From Bacillus mojavensis RO-H-1 = KCTC 3706 (GTDB lineage: Bacteria; Bacillota; Bacilli; Bacillales; Bacillaceae), in the NCBI RefSeq assembly GCF_000245335.1, contig NZ_JH600286.1, positions 1 through 64,000 of the forward strand: a stretch of DNA of 64,000 nt, read 5' to 3'. The notes beneath the pieces were generated by a model. The model made no database searches. It was not told where the DNA came from and was given only the letters and a program-made list of their open reading frames with translations. Below are positions 18,060-26,282 of the stretch, in pieces. Position 1 is the stretch's first letter, and each line of letters starts with the position of its first letter. The position numbers and the translations under genes were made by a program.

Positions 18060-19187
18060 ATGAAAAAAATGATAATAGTCGGGGCTGGAATTTTGGGAGC
18101 ATCAACAGCATATCAGCTAGCCAAAATGGGTGCAGAGGTTCTTGTTATAGATCGGAAAGATAAGGGCCAGGCCACCCATGCAGCGAAAGGCATTATCTGT
18201 CCATGGCTGTCTCCTCGCCGTGATCAGGCTTGGTACCGGCTGGCAAAGGACGGAGCGCGCTTTTATCCTCGGTTCATAGAAGAACTTAGAAAAGAAGGCG
18301 AGACGGACATTGGTTATGCTCAAGTCGGTGCTCTCAGTATTCATCAAGATATAGAAAAGATAGAAAAGATCGAAAAACGTGTGCGGGAGCGTAAACAAGC
18401 TGCCGCGGAAATTGGTGAGATTACCTTTCTTCATGAAAACCAAACAGCTGATTTGTTTCCTCTGCTGGCTGAACGGTACCATTCTGTACATATAAGCGGA
18501 GCCGCCCGTGTGGATGGAGAAGTGCTGCGAGATACATTATTGAGATCTGCTCAAAGAAACGGCGCAGTCATTTTAAAAGGTGATGCTGCGCTTCGACATC
18601 ATTCGAATCGTGTCACAGGCGTAACTGTCGGTAATGAAATCTATTCTTCTGATGAGGTTATTGTTTGTGCCGGTGTTTGGGCAGACCAATTGTTAGCGCC
18701 TTTAGGCATTCATTTCAAAGTAAGTGCGCAAAAAGCGCAAATTGTGTATGTGCAGGTGCCGAATGTAAATCATATTGACAGCTGGCCTGCTGTGATGCCA
18801 CCCTCTAAAGAGTATCTTTTAGCTTATCATGACAATAGAATAGCTATCGGCGCGACACGTGAAGATGAGATAGGCGGACGTGATGTAAGGATAACGGCTG
18901 GCGGGCTGCAGGAACTTCTAAACAAGGGATTAGAAATGGCTCCCGGCTTAGCAAACAGCACCTTTCAAGAGGCAAGAGTCGGTTTACGCCCCTTTACACC
19001 AGGTGATGTGCCGGTGATCGGATCTCTTCCCGGCTGGGATGGGGTGATAGTGGCAAACGGTCTTGGATCGTCTGGTTTAACAATGGGCCCCTATATGGGG
19101 GAGCAGTTGGCGAAACTGGCCCTTAGAATGGATTTGGATATCAATTTAGATGATTATGATATAAAAAAAGCAGCAGGTGTTCGATGA
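18060..19187 (+). CDS. FAD-dependent oxidoreductase (DAO/glycine-oxidase type)
   Basis: Flavoprotein of the D-amino acid oxidase family (PF01266 type), 375 residues; substrate unknown, probably an amino acid or amine. The N-terminal dinucleotide motif GAGILGASTAYQLAKMGAEV is complete. GLRPFTPGDVPVIGSLPG and VANGLGSSGLTMGPYMGEQLA near the C-terminus are the FAD-closing motifs of glycine oxidase-like enzymes. It resembles YurR in plan. I do not recall a gene here between yhdO (plsC) and yhdP in strain 168, so it looks like strain-variable cargo together with the convergent epimerase gene. The start ATG has only GGAAAGG upstream. Confidence 0.85.
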   Translation: MKKMIIVGAGILGASTAYQLAKMGAEVLVIDRKDKGQATHAAKGIICPWLSPRRDQAWYRLAKDGARFYPRFIEELRKEGETDIGYAQVGALSIHQDIEKIEKIEKRVRERKQAAAEIGEITFLHENQTADLFPLLAERYHSVHISGAARVDGEVLRDTLLRSAQRNGAVILKGDAALRHHSNRVTGVTVGNEIYSSDEVIVCAGVWADQLLAPLGIHFKVSAQKAQIVYVQVPNVNHIDSWPAVMPPSKEYLLAYHDNRIAIGATREDEIGGRDVRITAGGLQELLNKGLEMAPGLANSTFQEARVGLRPFTPGDVPVIGSLPGWDGVIVANGLGSSGLTMGPYMGEQLAKLALRMDLDINLDDYDIKKAAGVR

Positions 19188-19205
19188 TCACCGGCTGCTT
19201 TTTTT
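19163..19205. terminator. Bidirectional terminator between the two island genes
   Basis: AAAAAAAGCAGC (19163-19174) pairs with GCTGCTTTTTTT (19194-19205), with GGTG/CACC extending the stem; it overlaps the stop of the oxidoreductase gene. Confidence 0.85.
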
Positions 19206-19212
19206 GTGGTGT

Positions 19213-20112
19213 TTATATTTTTGATAATGATAGCTGATCCTCTGGCAGTGCTTTAAGAGAGCCGTCATTATTTAATACAGAGCGCCATGTATAACGCGGT
19301 TCATAGCCAAGGACCTTTTTGGCTTTATCGATTGCCATCAGTGTTTCATATCCTTTTATATCTCTCTTTAAAGATACATCGGGGAAAAATCGTTTTACTA
19401 AGTCTTCACTAGGCTCTTTCATGATGGTATCGGGTGCAGTAATATGGAAGACGTCATTTCCGAGATTGTTTTTTTCGAGTGCTAGAAGGCAAGCATGTGC
19501 AGCATCCCTGACATCACAATACGCCCATGCATTTTTCTTTTGAATATCCTTTTGCTGCTCGTTCCAGTGCATGCCTGGGATTTTTTCGTACTCATCAGGC
19601 TCATATATATTCGCAAAGCGGAGAGTGACAATTTGTGTATTGATCAGCTTTGAATACATATCTGAGAGGATTTCGGTCAGCCGTTTTGCCATCGCATAAG
19701 ATGACTTTACGATCGTTGGATGCTCCTCGTCTACGGGAAGGTAACTGAGCTCGTCCGGCACAAATGGATATCCCAGCACCGTTTCACTTGAAGCCCACAC
19801 AAGCTTACGGATTTTAAAATCTTTACAGGCTTCCAGGATATTAAAATTAACAAGCATATTATTTTCAAATATCGCCTGGGAGGTATTCCTGACATCTGTA
19901 GGAATATTCCCAAGATGAACCACAGCGTCGCAGCCCATGATTAGCTGACATACCTGGCCGTAATCCCGTAAATCTGCTTGAATAAATGTTTTCGATGCGG
20001 ACTCTTCTTTTAATACTCTGTCTGATGCTGTCACATCATGGCCGGCCTCTAATAACGTTCTTACAGCCCAGCGTCCGATTTTACCTGCTGCTCCAGTTAC
20101 GACAACTTTCAT
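19213..20112 (-). CDS. NAD-dependent epimerase/dehydratase family protein
   Basis: Extended short-chain dehydrogenase, 299 residues, probably acting on a sugar or uronate; substrate unknown. The nucleotide motif GAAGKIGRWA is at residues 7-16, VVHLGNIPTD holds the conserved strand, and the catalytic Tyr-x-x-x-Lys is SSYAMAKR (with an upstream Ser in WASSETVLGY). The C-terminus resembles uronate dehydrogenase-like proteins in spacing. The ATG follows AAAGGAGC. It converges on the FAD oxidoreductase and shares its terminator; both are absent from this place in the 168 order I remember. Confidence 0.85.
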   Translation of the reverse strand: MKVVVTGAAGKIGRWAVRTLLEAGHDVTASDRVLKEESASKTFIQADLRDYGQVCQLIMGCDAVVHLGNIPTDVRNTSQAIFENNMLVNFNILEACKDFKIRKLVWASSETVLGYPFVPDELSYLPVDEEHPTIVKSSYAMAKRLTEILSDMYSKLINTQIVTLRFANIYEPDEYEKIPGMHWNEQQKDIQKKNAWAYCDVRDAAHACLLALEKNNLGNDVFHITAPDTIMKEPSEDLVKRFFPDVSLKRDIKGYETLMAIDKAKKVLGYEPRYTWRSVLNNDGSLKALPEDQLSLSKI

Positions 20113-20252
20113 GTTTTCGCTCCTTTCTATAATGATGCGGAAATATTCGTTTTTCTCGCAGTTGCACTTTTTTAGAGTTCCCGCGGATGACCGATTTATT
20201 AGCAGCAGTTTTCAGAAGAGGGGTATGACAATGTCAAAAACGAACCAGAATA

Positions 20253-20283
20253 AAAAAGACACCTCAATAAAAGGTGTCTTTTT
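20253..20283 (-). terminator. Terminator of yhdP
   Basis: AAGACACCT (20256-20264) pairs with AGGTGTCTT (20272-20280), with A-tract and T-tract flanks. On the minus strand it directly follows the yhdP stop. Confidence 0.85.
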
Positions 20284-20288
20284 CAAAA

Positions 20289-21623
20289 TTATGCTTCTTG
20301 TGACTCTCCAACTTCTATCAGTTCTTCTGCTGCGAGCTTTTTCACTTCAATATAAGCGACGTGGTGGCCGTCAATTTCATTAATAATAAATTCACAGCCT
20401 TCTTCGATAATAGAATCGTTCTTTTCAACATCGTATTTCTGAGTAAGGAACCAGCCGCCGATCGTATCGACTTCTTCATTCTCTAAATGAATGCCGAGCA
20501 GGTCGTTCACTTGGTCGATTAAGACTTTACCGTCCAGCATGTAATGGCCTTCGCCGATCTTGCGGATTTCGCTGATCTCATCAATATCAAACTCATCGCG
20601 GATTTCGCCAACGATCTCTTCAATAATGTCCTCTACCGTCACCAATCCGGCAGTTCCGCCGTATTCATCTGACAGGATTGCCATGTGCACTCTTTCTTTT
20701 TGCATTTTGACAAGTAGATCATGGATCGGCGCAGATTCAATCACATGAATGATCGGATTCACGAATTGAGAGATGGTGGAATCAACAGAAACCTCGCCGC
20801 TGATGCAGGCCGTCAGCACTTCTTTAATATTAATAACCCCGATAATATTATCTTTATCGCCCTCTTCTACTGGGTAGCGGGTATATTTTTCAATTTGAAT
20901 GATTTCCATCATTTCAGAAATCTTAATATCGTGCGGAAGGCTGACAATCTCGGTCCGCGGGATCATAATTTCTTTCGCGAGCCTGTCGTCAAATTCAAAG
21001 ATTTTATTCACATATTTAAACTCTGACTGGTTAATTTCACCGCTTTTATAGCTTTCCGACAGAATGATTCTTAGCTCTTCTTCAGAGTGAGCCAATTCGT
21101 TTTCTGATACGGTCTCCAGGCCAAAAGCTTTTGTCAATAACCGTGCGGAATTGTTCAAAAGCCAGATGAACGGGAACATGATGCGGTAAAACCAAATCAG
21201 CGGTTTCGCAAACAGCATAGACACTGCTTCCGCCTTTTGGATGGCAACTGTCTTAGGTGCAAGTTCTCCGACAACAACGTGCAGGAACGTGATAATGGCA
21301 TACGCCAAAATAAACGATATGATATGTGAAAGGGAACTTGGTACGTCCAATTGTACGAAAAGCGGATGAACAAGCCTTTCAATCGTTGATTCCCCTAAAA
21401 CCCCTAATCCAATGGAAGTCAATGTAATTCCAAGCTGACACGCAGATAGATACTCATCAAGATGCGTGGTCACTCTTTTTGCGGCAATTGCTGCTTTATT
21501 TCCTTCCGCGATCAGCTGATCAATCCGTGAGCCTCTGATTCTGATAATGGCAAACTCAGATGCTACGAAAAATGCCGTCAGGGCAATTAAAACAGCGACT
21601 AAAATCAAATTCACTATGTCCAA
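20289..21623 (-). CDS. yhdP: YhdP, CNNM/CorC-type membrane transporter
   Basis: UPF0053/HlyC-CorC family protein of the magnesium efflux type (MpfA group). 444 residues: a DUF21 (CNNM) domain with about four membrane segments (1-190), a pair of CBS domains (about 205-335, with [16 protein letters not shown] near the end) and a CorC_HlyC domain. It starts at TTG 21623 (LDIVNLIL...). The strong AGGAGGTG is 35 nt away, with a hairpin between. The gap to cueR is short, so it is probably cotranscribed. Paralog of yhdT at 24-25.5 kb. Confidence 0.92.
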   Translation of the reverse strand: MDIVNLILVAVLIALTAFFVASEFAIIRIRGSRIDQLIAEGNKAAIAAKRVTTHLDEYLSACQLGITLTSIGLGVLGESTIERLVHPLFVQLDVPSSLSHIISFILAYAIITFLHVVVGELAPKTVAIQKAEAVSMLFAKPLIWFYRIMFPFIWLLNNSARLLTKAFGLETVSENELAHSEEELRIILSESYKSGEINQSEFKYVNKIFEFDDRLAKEIMIPRTEIVSLPHDIKISEMMEIIQIEKYTRYPVEEGDKDNIIGVINIKEVLTACISGEVSVDSTISQFVNPIIHVIESAPIHDLLVKMQKERVHMAILSDEYGGTAGLVTVEDIIEEIVGEIRDEFDIDEISEIRKIGEGHYMLDGKVLIDQVNDLLGIHLENEEVDTIGGWFLTQKYDVEKNDSIIEEGCEFIINEIDGHHVAYIEVKKLAAEELIEVGESQEA

Positions 21624-21666
21624 TTAGAACCTTCACTCTACAATGAGAATGAAGGTAACACCTCCT
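21624..21666 (-). promoter_or_regulatory. yhdP leader: distant Shine-Dalgarno plus bridging hairpin
   Basis: On the coding strand, AGGAGGTG (21659-21666), then TT, then ACCTTCA (21650-21656) pairing with TGAAGGT (21629-21635) around a 14-nt loop, then TCTAA and the TTG start. Removing the hairpin leaves 7 nt between the 8-mer and the start codon, as in yhdT. The 3' arm contains AAGGT, a weak site of its own. Confidence 0.6.
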
Positions 21667-21681
21667 GTTAGTAAAATGGTT

Positions 21682-22116
21682 TTAACTTAACAGCAGCATA
21701 AATGATTGGAACACGGCGAGCTTTTCGGGCGTAAGTTTGCTTTTCAGCTCGTCACGATCCTCAGGCTTCAGCCGTTCAAACCGATGCAAGATTCCGGAGA
21801 TGTTTTGATTCATATAATCAATTTCAGATGCCAGATTTCCAATTTCATCATGATCTATGGCTGAAGAGGGAAACTGGTTCTCCAGTCGATCTTTAATATC
21901 GGACAGGGCCAATCGCTGCTGCTTGCAATCTACAATAAATATGAGTCGTTTAAGTGCGTTTTCATCGTAGTAACGATAATTTGAACAGGATCTGGCCGGC
22001 GTCAGCAGACCAAGATTCGTATAATAATCAACTGTTCGTTTCGTTACTCCGGCAAGTGCCGCTAGTTCACTGATACGATAAGTCTCAGCCCCATCTAAAT
22101 CCCTCCCAACCATCAC
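21682..22116 (-). CDS. cueR: MerR-family regulator (YhdQ/CueR)
   Basis: MerR-type regulator named CueR in B. subtilis, about 144 residues. The N-terminal winged helix (YRISELAALAGVTKRTVDYYTNLGLL) is followed by the coiled-coil dimer helix. The only cysteines are Cys44 and Cys64, in the DNA-binding half; the C-terminal cysteine pair of copper-sensing CueR proteins is absent, so metal sensing is doubtful. The start is unclear: the GTG/ATG at 22111-22116 has no ribosome site, while GGGAGGG sits downstream of it before an out-of-frame ATG. One more G in the GGGG run there would put that ATG in frame (MGAETYRIS). Confidence 0.8.
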   Translation of the reverse strand: MMVGRDLDGAETYRISELAALAGVTKRTVDYYTNLGLLTPARSCSNYRYYDENALKRLIFIVDCKQQRLALSDIKDRLENQFPSSAIDHDEIGNLASEIDYMNQNISGILHRFERLKPEDRDELKSKLTPEKLAVFQSFMLLLS

Positions 22117-22270
22117 GTTATAGTTATGAGAATAGTTTAATATATGAAGGGTGCCTTACACAAGTTTATTGTTTTTTCGGGAAGCCGGATATGGAAAAAG
22201 TGGCATCCGAATTCTGGTTGAAGTAACATAGATAGATAGAATGTTCAATTTATATGTGCAGAAGGGACAG

Positions 22271-23452
22271 ATGAGATTGGCTGGTTTATCGCGGGAAATT
22301 GAAGAGAACCTAAATAAAGGATCGTGGATTCGAAAGCTGTTCGATGAAGGAGCGAGACTGAAGAAAGAGTTCGGAAATGACCAGGTGTTTGATTTCTCAA
22401 TCGGCAACCCGGTCGTTGAACCGCCTGAAGCCTTTACGAGAGCATTAATAGAAGAAGCTGAAAAAGGAAATCACGGATACATACAAAATCAGGGCCTTCC
22501 TGAAGCTAGAGAAAAAGTCGCGCAATTTCTGGCCGGCCGCTTTGCTGCCGAGTTTTCAGCTGAGCGTGTTGTCATGACAGTAGGTGCGGGCGGCGCATTG
22601 AATGTGGCGCTAAAAAGCATATTAAATCCGGGAGAAGAGGTCATCATTCTCGCTCCTTATTTTGCAGAATATAAATTGTATATTGAGAACTATGGGGGTA
22701 AGGCTGTCAGCTGCCCGCTGACAGCCCGGTTCGAGATTGACATTGAAGCGGTAAGGCAGGCGATTACCCCGCAGACGAAAGGACTTATTCTGAATACACC
22801 TCATAACCCGACGGGAACCGTACTCAGCCAGAAAAATATAGATGATCTAGGCGCTCTGTTAAAAGAGATTGAAGAGACAAACGGCCAAACCATCTATGTA
22901 CTGTTTGATGAGCCGTACAGTCAGCTGATTTATGATGAAGTGCTGGCAAATCCGTTTCAATCGTATCATCGTGTCATTTTAGCGAGTTCATTCAGTAAGG
23001 ACCTCGGCATAGCAGGGGAGCGGCTCGGTTATATCGGCTTAGACAGCAGCATGCCGGATGCCGACCTTTTGATAAATGCTTTTGTGTACTGCAATCGAAC
23101 GCTTGGGTTTGTAAATGCACCTGTCATGATGCAGCGGGCTGTGGCGAGAATGGATGATTTAAGAATAGACGCAAGCGCTTATAAAGAACGCAGAGATGTC
23201 ATGGTTGACATTTTAAAGGAAGCCGGTTTTGAATTTGAAATGCCAAAAGGTGGTTTCTTCATTTTTCCGAAGTCGCCAATTGAAGATGAAGTCGCATTTT
23301 GTGTGCATGCAGCGCAAAAGTATAAATTGTTAATTGTGCCGAGCAGCGGTTTTGGGATGAAAGGGCACTTCCGTTTATCCTTCAGTGTGCCGCTGGAGCA
23401 AATCAAACAATCACGCGACATCTTTATCGCCTTATATAAAGATTTTTTATAA
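22271..23452 (+). CDS. yhdR: YhdR, aspartate-type aminotransferase
   Basis: Fold-type I PLP aminotransferase, 393 residues from ATG 22271. The open frame starts ten codons earlier, but those overlap weaker sites. [16 protein letters not shown] and the PLP-lysine motif [16 protein letters not shown] are all present, followed by the C-terminal carboxylate-binding Arg in FRLSFSVP. Substrate not known. Transcribed divergently from cueR. Confidence 0.9.
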   Translation: MRLAGLSREIEENLNKGSWIRKLFDEGARLKKEFGNDQVFDFSIGNPVVEPPEAFTRALIEEAEKGNHGYIQNQGLPEAREKVAQFLAGRFAAEFSAERVVMTVGAGGALNVALKSILNPGEEVIILAPYFAEYKLYIENYGGKAVSCPLTARFEIDIEAVRQAITPQTKGLILNTPHNPTGTVLSQKNIDDLGALLKEIEETNGQTIYVLFDEPYSQLIYDEVLANPFQSYHRVILASSFSKDLGIAGERLGYIGLDSSMPDADLLINAFVYCNRTLGFVNAPVMMQRAVARMDDLRIDASAYKERRDVMVDILKEAGFEFEMPKGGFFIFPKSPIEDEVAFCVHAAQKYKLLIVPSSGFGMKGHFRLSFSVPLEQIKQSRDIFIALYKDFL

Positions 23453-23469
23453 GCCAGCTCGCACAAAAA

Positions 23470-23502
23470 GATAACAGCGATCCCGAGGCTGTTATCTTTT
23501 TT
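23470..23502 (+). terminator. Terminator of yhdR
   Basis: GATAACAGC (23470-23478) pairs with GCTGTTATC (23488-23496), then six T. Confidence 0.9.
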
Positions 23503-23940
23503 ATTTGACGTATGCCCCAGGCTTTGGCCCGTTTTTCAATTCCCGATTTTATCTCTCCCTCGAATAAACCGCCAAATTCAACCATAACAGCAGAGCCGGC
23601 CTGAAGATAGAAACCGTTTATAACGCAAACTGGTCGAGCCCATTCCTGGCCCTTGCCTGTGCTGTGTGACCAGACACATCTAGTAAGCATTTAAAAGCAC
23701 ACGTCATGATCTAACAGTCAAACTGGCCTCAAACGAACTTTATCCTATGCACGCCGCCGAAGCAGATACGAGCGAATGAGCCGTACGAGCTTCAGCTTGA
23801 AAAACAGATATATGTCCGATATTTCAGTGAACAGCACCTTGCCAATAATCTTTGCATCGTCCTGGAAGGATATGCACGGATATCAAGAACCTGCTGGCCG
23901 GATGAATCAATAGGCTGTCCTATGATAGAAGTCTAAAAAT
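23503..23940. pseudogene. Unassigned relic region between yhdR and yhdT
   Basis: About 440 bp without an intact gene. On the plus strand a 74-codon frame is open from 23715 to TAA 23936, ending CPMIEV, but it has no start codon or ribosome site. On the minus strand the same stretch reads TSIIGQPIDSSGQQVLDI, then after one frame change KIIGKVLFTEISDIYLF to a TAG near 23745; it is likewise headless. At 23500-23690 a minus-strand frame (EWARPVCVINGFYL) runs into the yhdR terminator. It looks like decayed coding DNA, but I recognise none of it and cannot tell the strand. Confidence 0.3.
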
Positions 23941-23987
23941 TTAAAATCATTTTTGGAATGAGTTGTGTTACAATAAAATATACAATT

Positions 23988-23993
23988 TATAAT
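23988..23993 (+). promoter_or_regulatory. Probable -10 of yhdT
   Basis: TATAAT at 23988-23993; the best -35 match (TTGTGT, 23963-23968) has a long 19-nt spacer. It would give a leader of about 125 nt. Confidence 0.4.
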
Positions 23994-24006
23994 CAAACTT
24001 TGACTT

Positions 24007-24124
24007 GGAGGTGGTATGATGGGGCCCTCTGCTTAGGCAACAATACACCGCGTACCTCAATGTTAAGGAAAAATGATTATATCAGGAGGTGACTCCTTAT
24101 CCTTTAATGAGGGGATAAGGTTAA
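24007..24124 (+). promoter_or_regulatory. Structured yhdT leader with hairpin-bridged ribosome site
   Basis: GGAGGTG (24007-24013) precedes a tiny frame MMGPSA (24016-24036). GGTG-TAT (24011-24017) can pair with ATACACC (24043-24049) and GAGGT with ACCTC (24054-24058), closing a stem-loop. Further on, AGGAGGTG (24084-24091), ACT, then CCTTATCC (24095-24102) pairs perfectly with GGATAAGG (24113-24120), followed by TTAA and the ATG. Taking out the hairpin leaves 7 nt between the 8-mer and the start, as in yhdP. Confidence 0.55.
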
Positions 24125-25510
24125 ATGGACGATATTGACAGTCTGATTTTAATTGGTGTGCTCATTGCTTTAACTGCATTTTTCGTCGCAAGTGAGTTTG
24201 CGATTGTTAGAGTAAGGAGATCCAAAATTGATCAGCTTATAACAGAAGGAAACAAACGGGCGATACTCGCAAAGCGTGTCATTACAGATTTGGATGAATA
24301 TTTATCTGCATCCCAGCTGGGCATTACAGTGACATCAATTGGACTCGGCGTGCTGGGGGAGCCGGCATTTGAACGGCTGCTGCATCCATTGTTTGAACCG
24401 CTCGGCCTGCCGGAATCGGTTTTTCATGCAGTCTCTTTTGCAGTCGCGTACGGCTTGATTACATTTCTGCATGTTGTTGTAGGTGAACTGGCCCCGAAAA
24501 CGGTCGCGATTCAAAAGGCTGAACAGCTAACCTTGCTGATAGCGGGTCCGTTGCGACTATTCTATTTGCTTCTGTTTCCGTTTATTTGGATCCTGAATGG
24601 ATCGGCGCGACTTTTATGCGGCATGTTTGGTTTGAAGCCGGCGTCAGAACATGAGGGTTCTCATTCTGAAGAAGAACTCAGAATGCTGTTGTCTGAGAGT
24701 TTAAAAAACGGAGAGATTAATCCGTCTGAATATAAATATGTGAATAAGATTTTTGAATTTGATAACCGCATTGCCAAAGAAATTATGATACCGCGGAAGG
24801 AAATGGCCGCTGTATCAACGGATATGACAATGGCTGAGATGCTGGAGGTTATGCTGAAAGAAAAATACACCCGCTGGCCTGTCACAGATGGGGACAAAGA
24901 CAGTGTCATCGGCTTGGTCAATACGAAGCATTTGTTTTCTGACTTGCTGTTTATGACAGAAGAGGAAAGAATGAAAATGACGATCCATCCGTATGTGCGG
25001 CCAGTGATCGAAGTCATTGAAACAATTCCGGTTCATGATCTGCTGATTAAAATGCAGCGTGAACGCATTCATATGGCGATTTTGTCGGATGAATATGGCG
25101 GAACCTCGGGGCTTGTCACGACAGAGGACATTCTTGAAGAAATTGTCGGCGAGATCAGAGATGAATTTGATGAAGATGAACAGCCGTTGATCCAAAAGCT
25201 TGGCGACCGCCATTATGTTATGGATGGAAAGGTTCGCATGGATCAGGTGAACAGCCTTCTCGGCGCGACGATTCAAGAAGACGTGGACACCATCGGCGGG
25301 CTGATATTGAAAGAAAACATTGATATTGAGGCTGGCGAATCCATTCGCATCGGATCATATACAATAAAGGTGCTGAAGATGGATGGCCGTTTGATTAAGC
25401 AAATAGATATAAAAGAAGAAATCAGCCAGACAACCGGGATTACGGCCCACCATACGCTGCCGATGCCCGAGCCGGTCATGCTGAACAGTGCAACCTTGAG
25501 CGAGAAATAA
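24125..25510 (+). CDS. yhdT: YhdT, CNNM/CorC-type membrane transporter
   Basis: Paralog of YhdP, 461 residues: DUF21 (CNNM) membrane domain (about 1-190), CBS pair (about 205-340) and CorC_HlyC domain. Long matching segments ([45 protein letters not shown]) show that the two genes arose by duplication. Members of this family export magnesium or confer cobalt/magnesium resistance; the exact cation here is not shown by sequence. The start ATG has only AAGG nearby, the strong ribosome site being upstream of a hairpin. Confidence 0.92.
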   Translation: MDDIDSLILIGVLIALTAFFVASEFAIVRVRRSKIDQLITEGNKRAILAKRVITDLDEYLSASQLGITVTSIGLGVLGEPAFERLLHPLFEPLGLPESVFHAVSFAVAYGLITFLHVVVGELAPKTVAIQKAEQLTLLIAGPLRLFYLLLFPFIWILNGSARLLCGMFGLKPASEHEGSHSEEELRMLLSESLKNGEINPSEYKYVNKIFEFDNRIAKEIMIPRKEMAAVSTDMTMAEMLEVMLKEKYTRWPVTDGDKDSVIGLVNTKHLFSDLLFMTEEERMKMTIHPYVRPVIEVIETIPVHDLLIKMQRERIHMAILSDEYGGTSGLVTTEDILEEIVGEIRDEFDEDEQPLIQKLGDRHYVMDGKVRMDQVNSLLGATIQEDVDTIGGLILKENIDIEAGESIRIGSYTIKVLKMDGRLIKQIDIKEEISQTTGITAHHTLPMPEPVMLNSATLSEK

Positions 25511-25527
25511 GCTCAAGGTTTTTTTTA
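25493..25527 (+). terminator. Terminator of yhdT
   Basis: ACCTTGAGC (25493-25501) pairs with GCTCAAGGT (25511-25519), followed by eight T. Confidence 0.9.
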
Positions 25528-25884
25528 TGTCAGCAGCATCCAGCCGCACCAAAATGCCAAAAGGGACCCGCAAAGCGTTACACCGATGTATAGGATGCTT
25601 TCCTTTACACGCTTGGCCAGCAAGAGCTGAACACTTTCAACGCTGAAAGTGGAAAATGTGGTAAAGGCGCCAAAAAAGCCGGTGCCGATGATGAGTGCTG
25701 CAGATGAATTTGTCACATGAAGCCCTGTAAAAAGCCCAAGACCGAGGGCACCCAGTATATTAACGGTCAATATGCCGACTGGAAAACGAAGGCTTTGCGT
25801 TTTAGATGTTATGATGTTGCCAAGCCAAAAACGCAGCACAGCACCGAGTCCTCCCGCTGCGAAAATACCAGCCAGTGTCATCAT
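25525..25884 (-). CDS. yhdU: Fluoride channel subunit, CrcB/Fluc (YhdU)
   Basis: Fluc/CrcB family fluoride channel, 119 residues, four membrane helices. Family motifs are [14 protein letters not shown] near the N-terminus and [15 protein letters not shown] (the Phe-box and sodium-site region). It overlaps the upstream gene yhdV by 4 bp. The two homologs are adjacent and probably form an antiparallel heterodimer that lowers cytoplasmic fluoride. Confidence 0.92.
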   Translation of the reverse strand: MMTLAGIFAAGGLGAVLRFWLGNIITSKTQSLRFPVGILTVNILGALGLGLFTGLHVTNSSAALIIGTGFFGAFTTFSTFSVESVQLLLAKRVKESILYIGVTLCGSLLAFWCGWMLLT

Positions 25885-26282
25885 TGCTTCCGCCCCTTTC
25901 CGATTTGAAATTGGGCTATTCGCCGTCCTGCCAAAACGCCAAAGAGCGCAAGCCCGATTCCGGATATAAATGAGACCGCCATATACAAAACAGCTAATGA
26001 CGAATGCGATTGCAACAGCATGACCGTTTCTTTAGAAAACGTTGACATGGTTGTAAAGCCTCCGCAAAAACCGGTGCCTAAAAAAGCCGATAGCAAAGGC
26101 CGTTTCGCCCTAATCATAAAAAAACCGGTCAGAATGCCTAAAAAAAGGCTGCCTGCCGCGTTCTCCAGCCATGTTGCAGCCGGAAATATATTATGGTTTA
26201 TGCCGATGTTACATCCGTATCGGAGACAAGCGCCAAGGGCGCCTCCAATAAAAACCGCACTATATCTATTCATGTTTTCCAT
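25881..26282 (-). CDS. yhdV: Fluoride channel subunit, CrcB/Fluc (YhdV)
   Basis: Second Fluc/CrcB protein, 133 residues, with [15 protein letters not shown] and [15 protein letters not shown] motifs. It overlaps yhdU downstream (4 bp) and yhdW upstream (17 bp), so the three genes form one tight operon. I see no fluoride riboswitch in front of yhdW. Confidence 0.92.
   Translation of the reverse strand: MENMNRYSAVFIGGALGACLRYGCNIGINHNIFPAATWLENAAGSLFLGILTGFFMIRAKRPLLSAFLGTGFCGGFTTMSTFSKETVMLLQSHSSLAVLYMAVSFISGIGLALFGVLAGRRIAQFQIGKGRKQ

Noticed and set aside
18060..20112. Insertion sequence or prophage origin for the two-gene island
   Set aside because: No transposase, integrase, inverted terminal repeats or flanking direct repeats were found; it is reported only as an order difference.
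20111..20383. Plus-strand frame starting MFSLLSIMM..., including MSKTNQNKKDTSIK
   Set aside because: It runs through the yhdP terminator and then antisense into yhdP; composition after that is that of a shadow frame.
24007..24124. M-box or other known Mg2+ riboswitch in front of yhdT
   Set aside because: The leader is too short and lacks the conserved M-box core as I know it; only local hairpins are supported.
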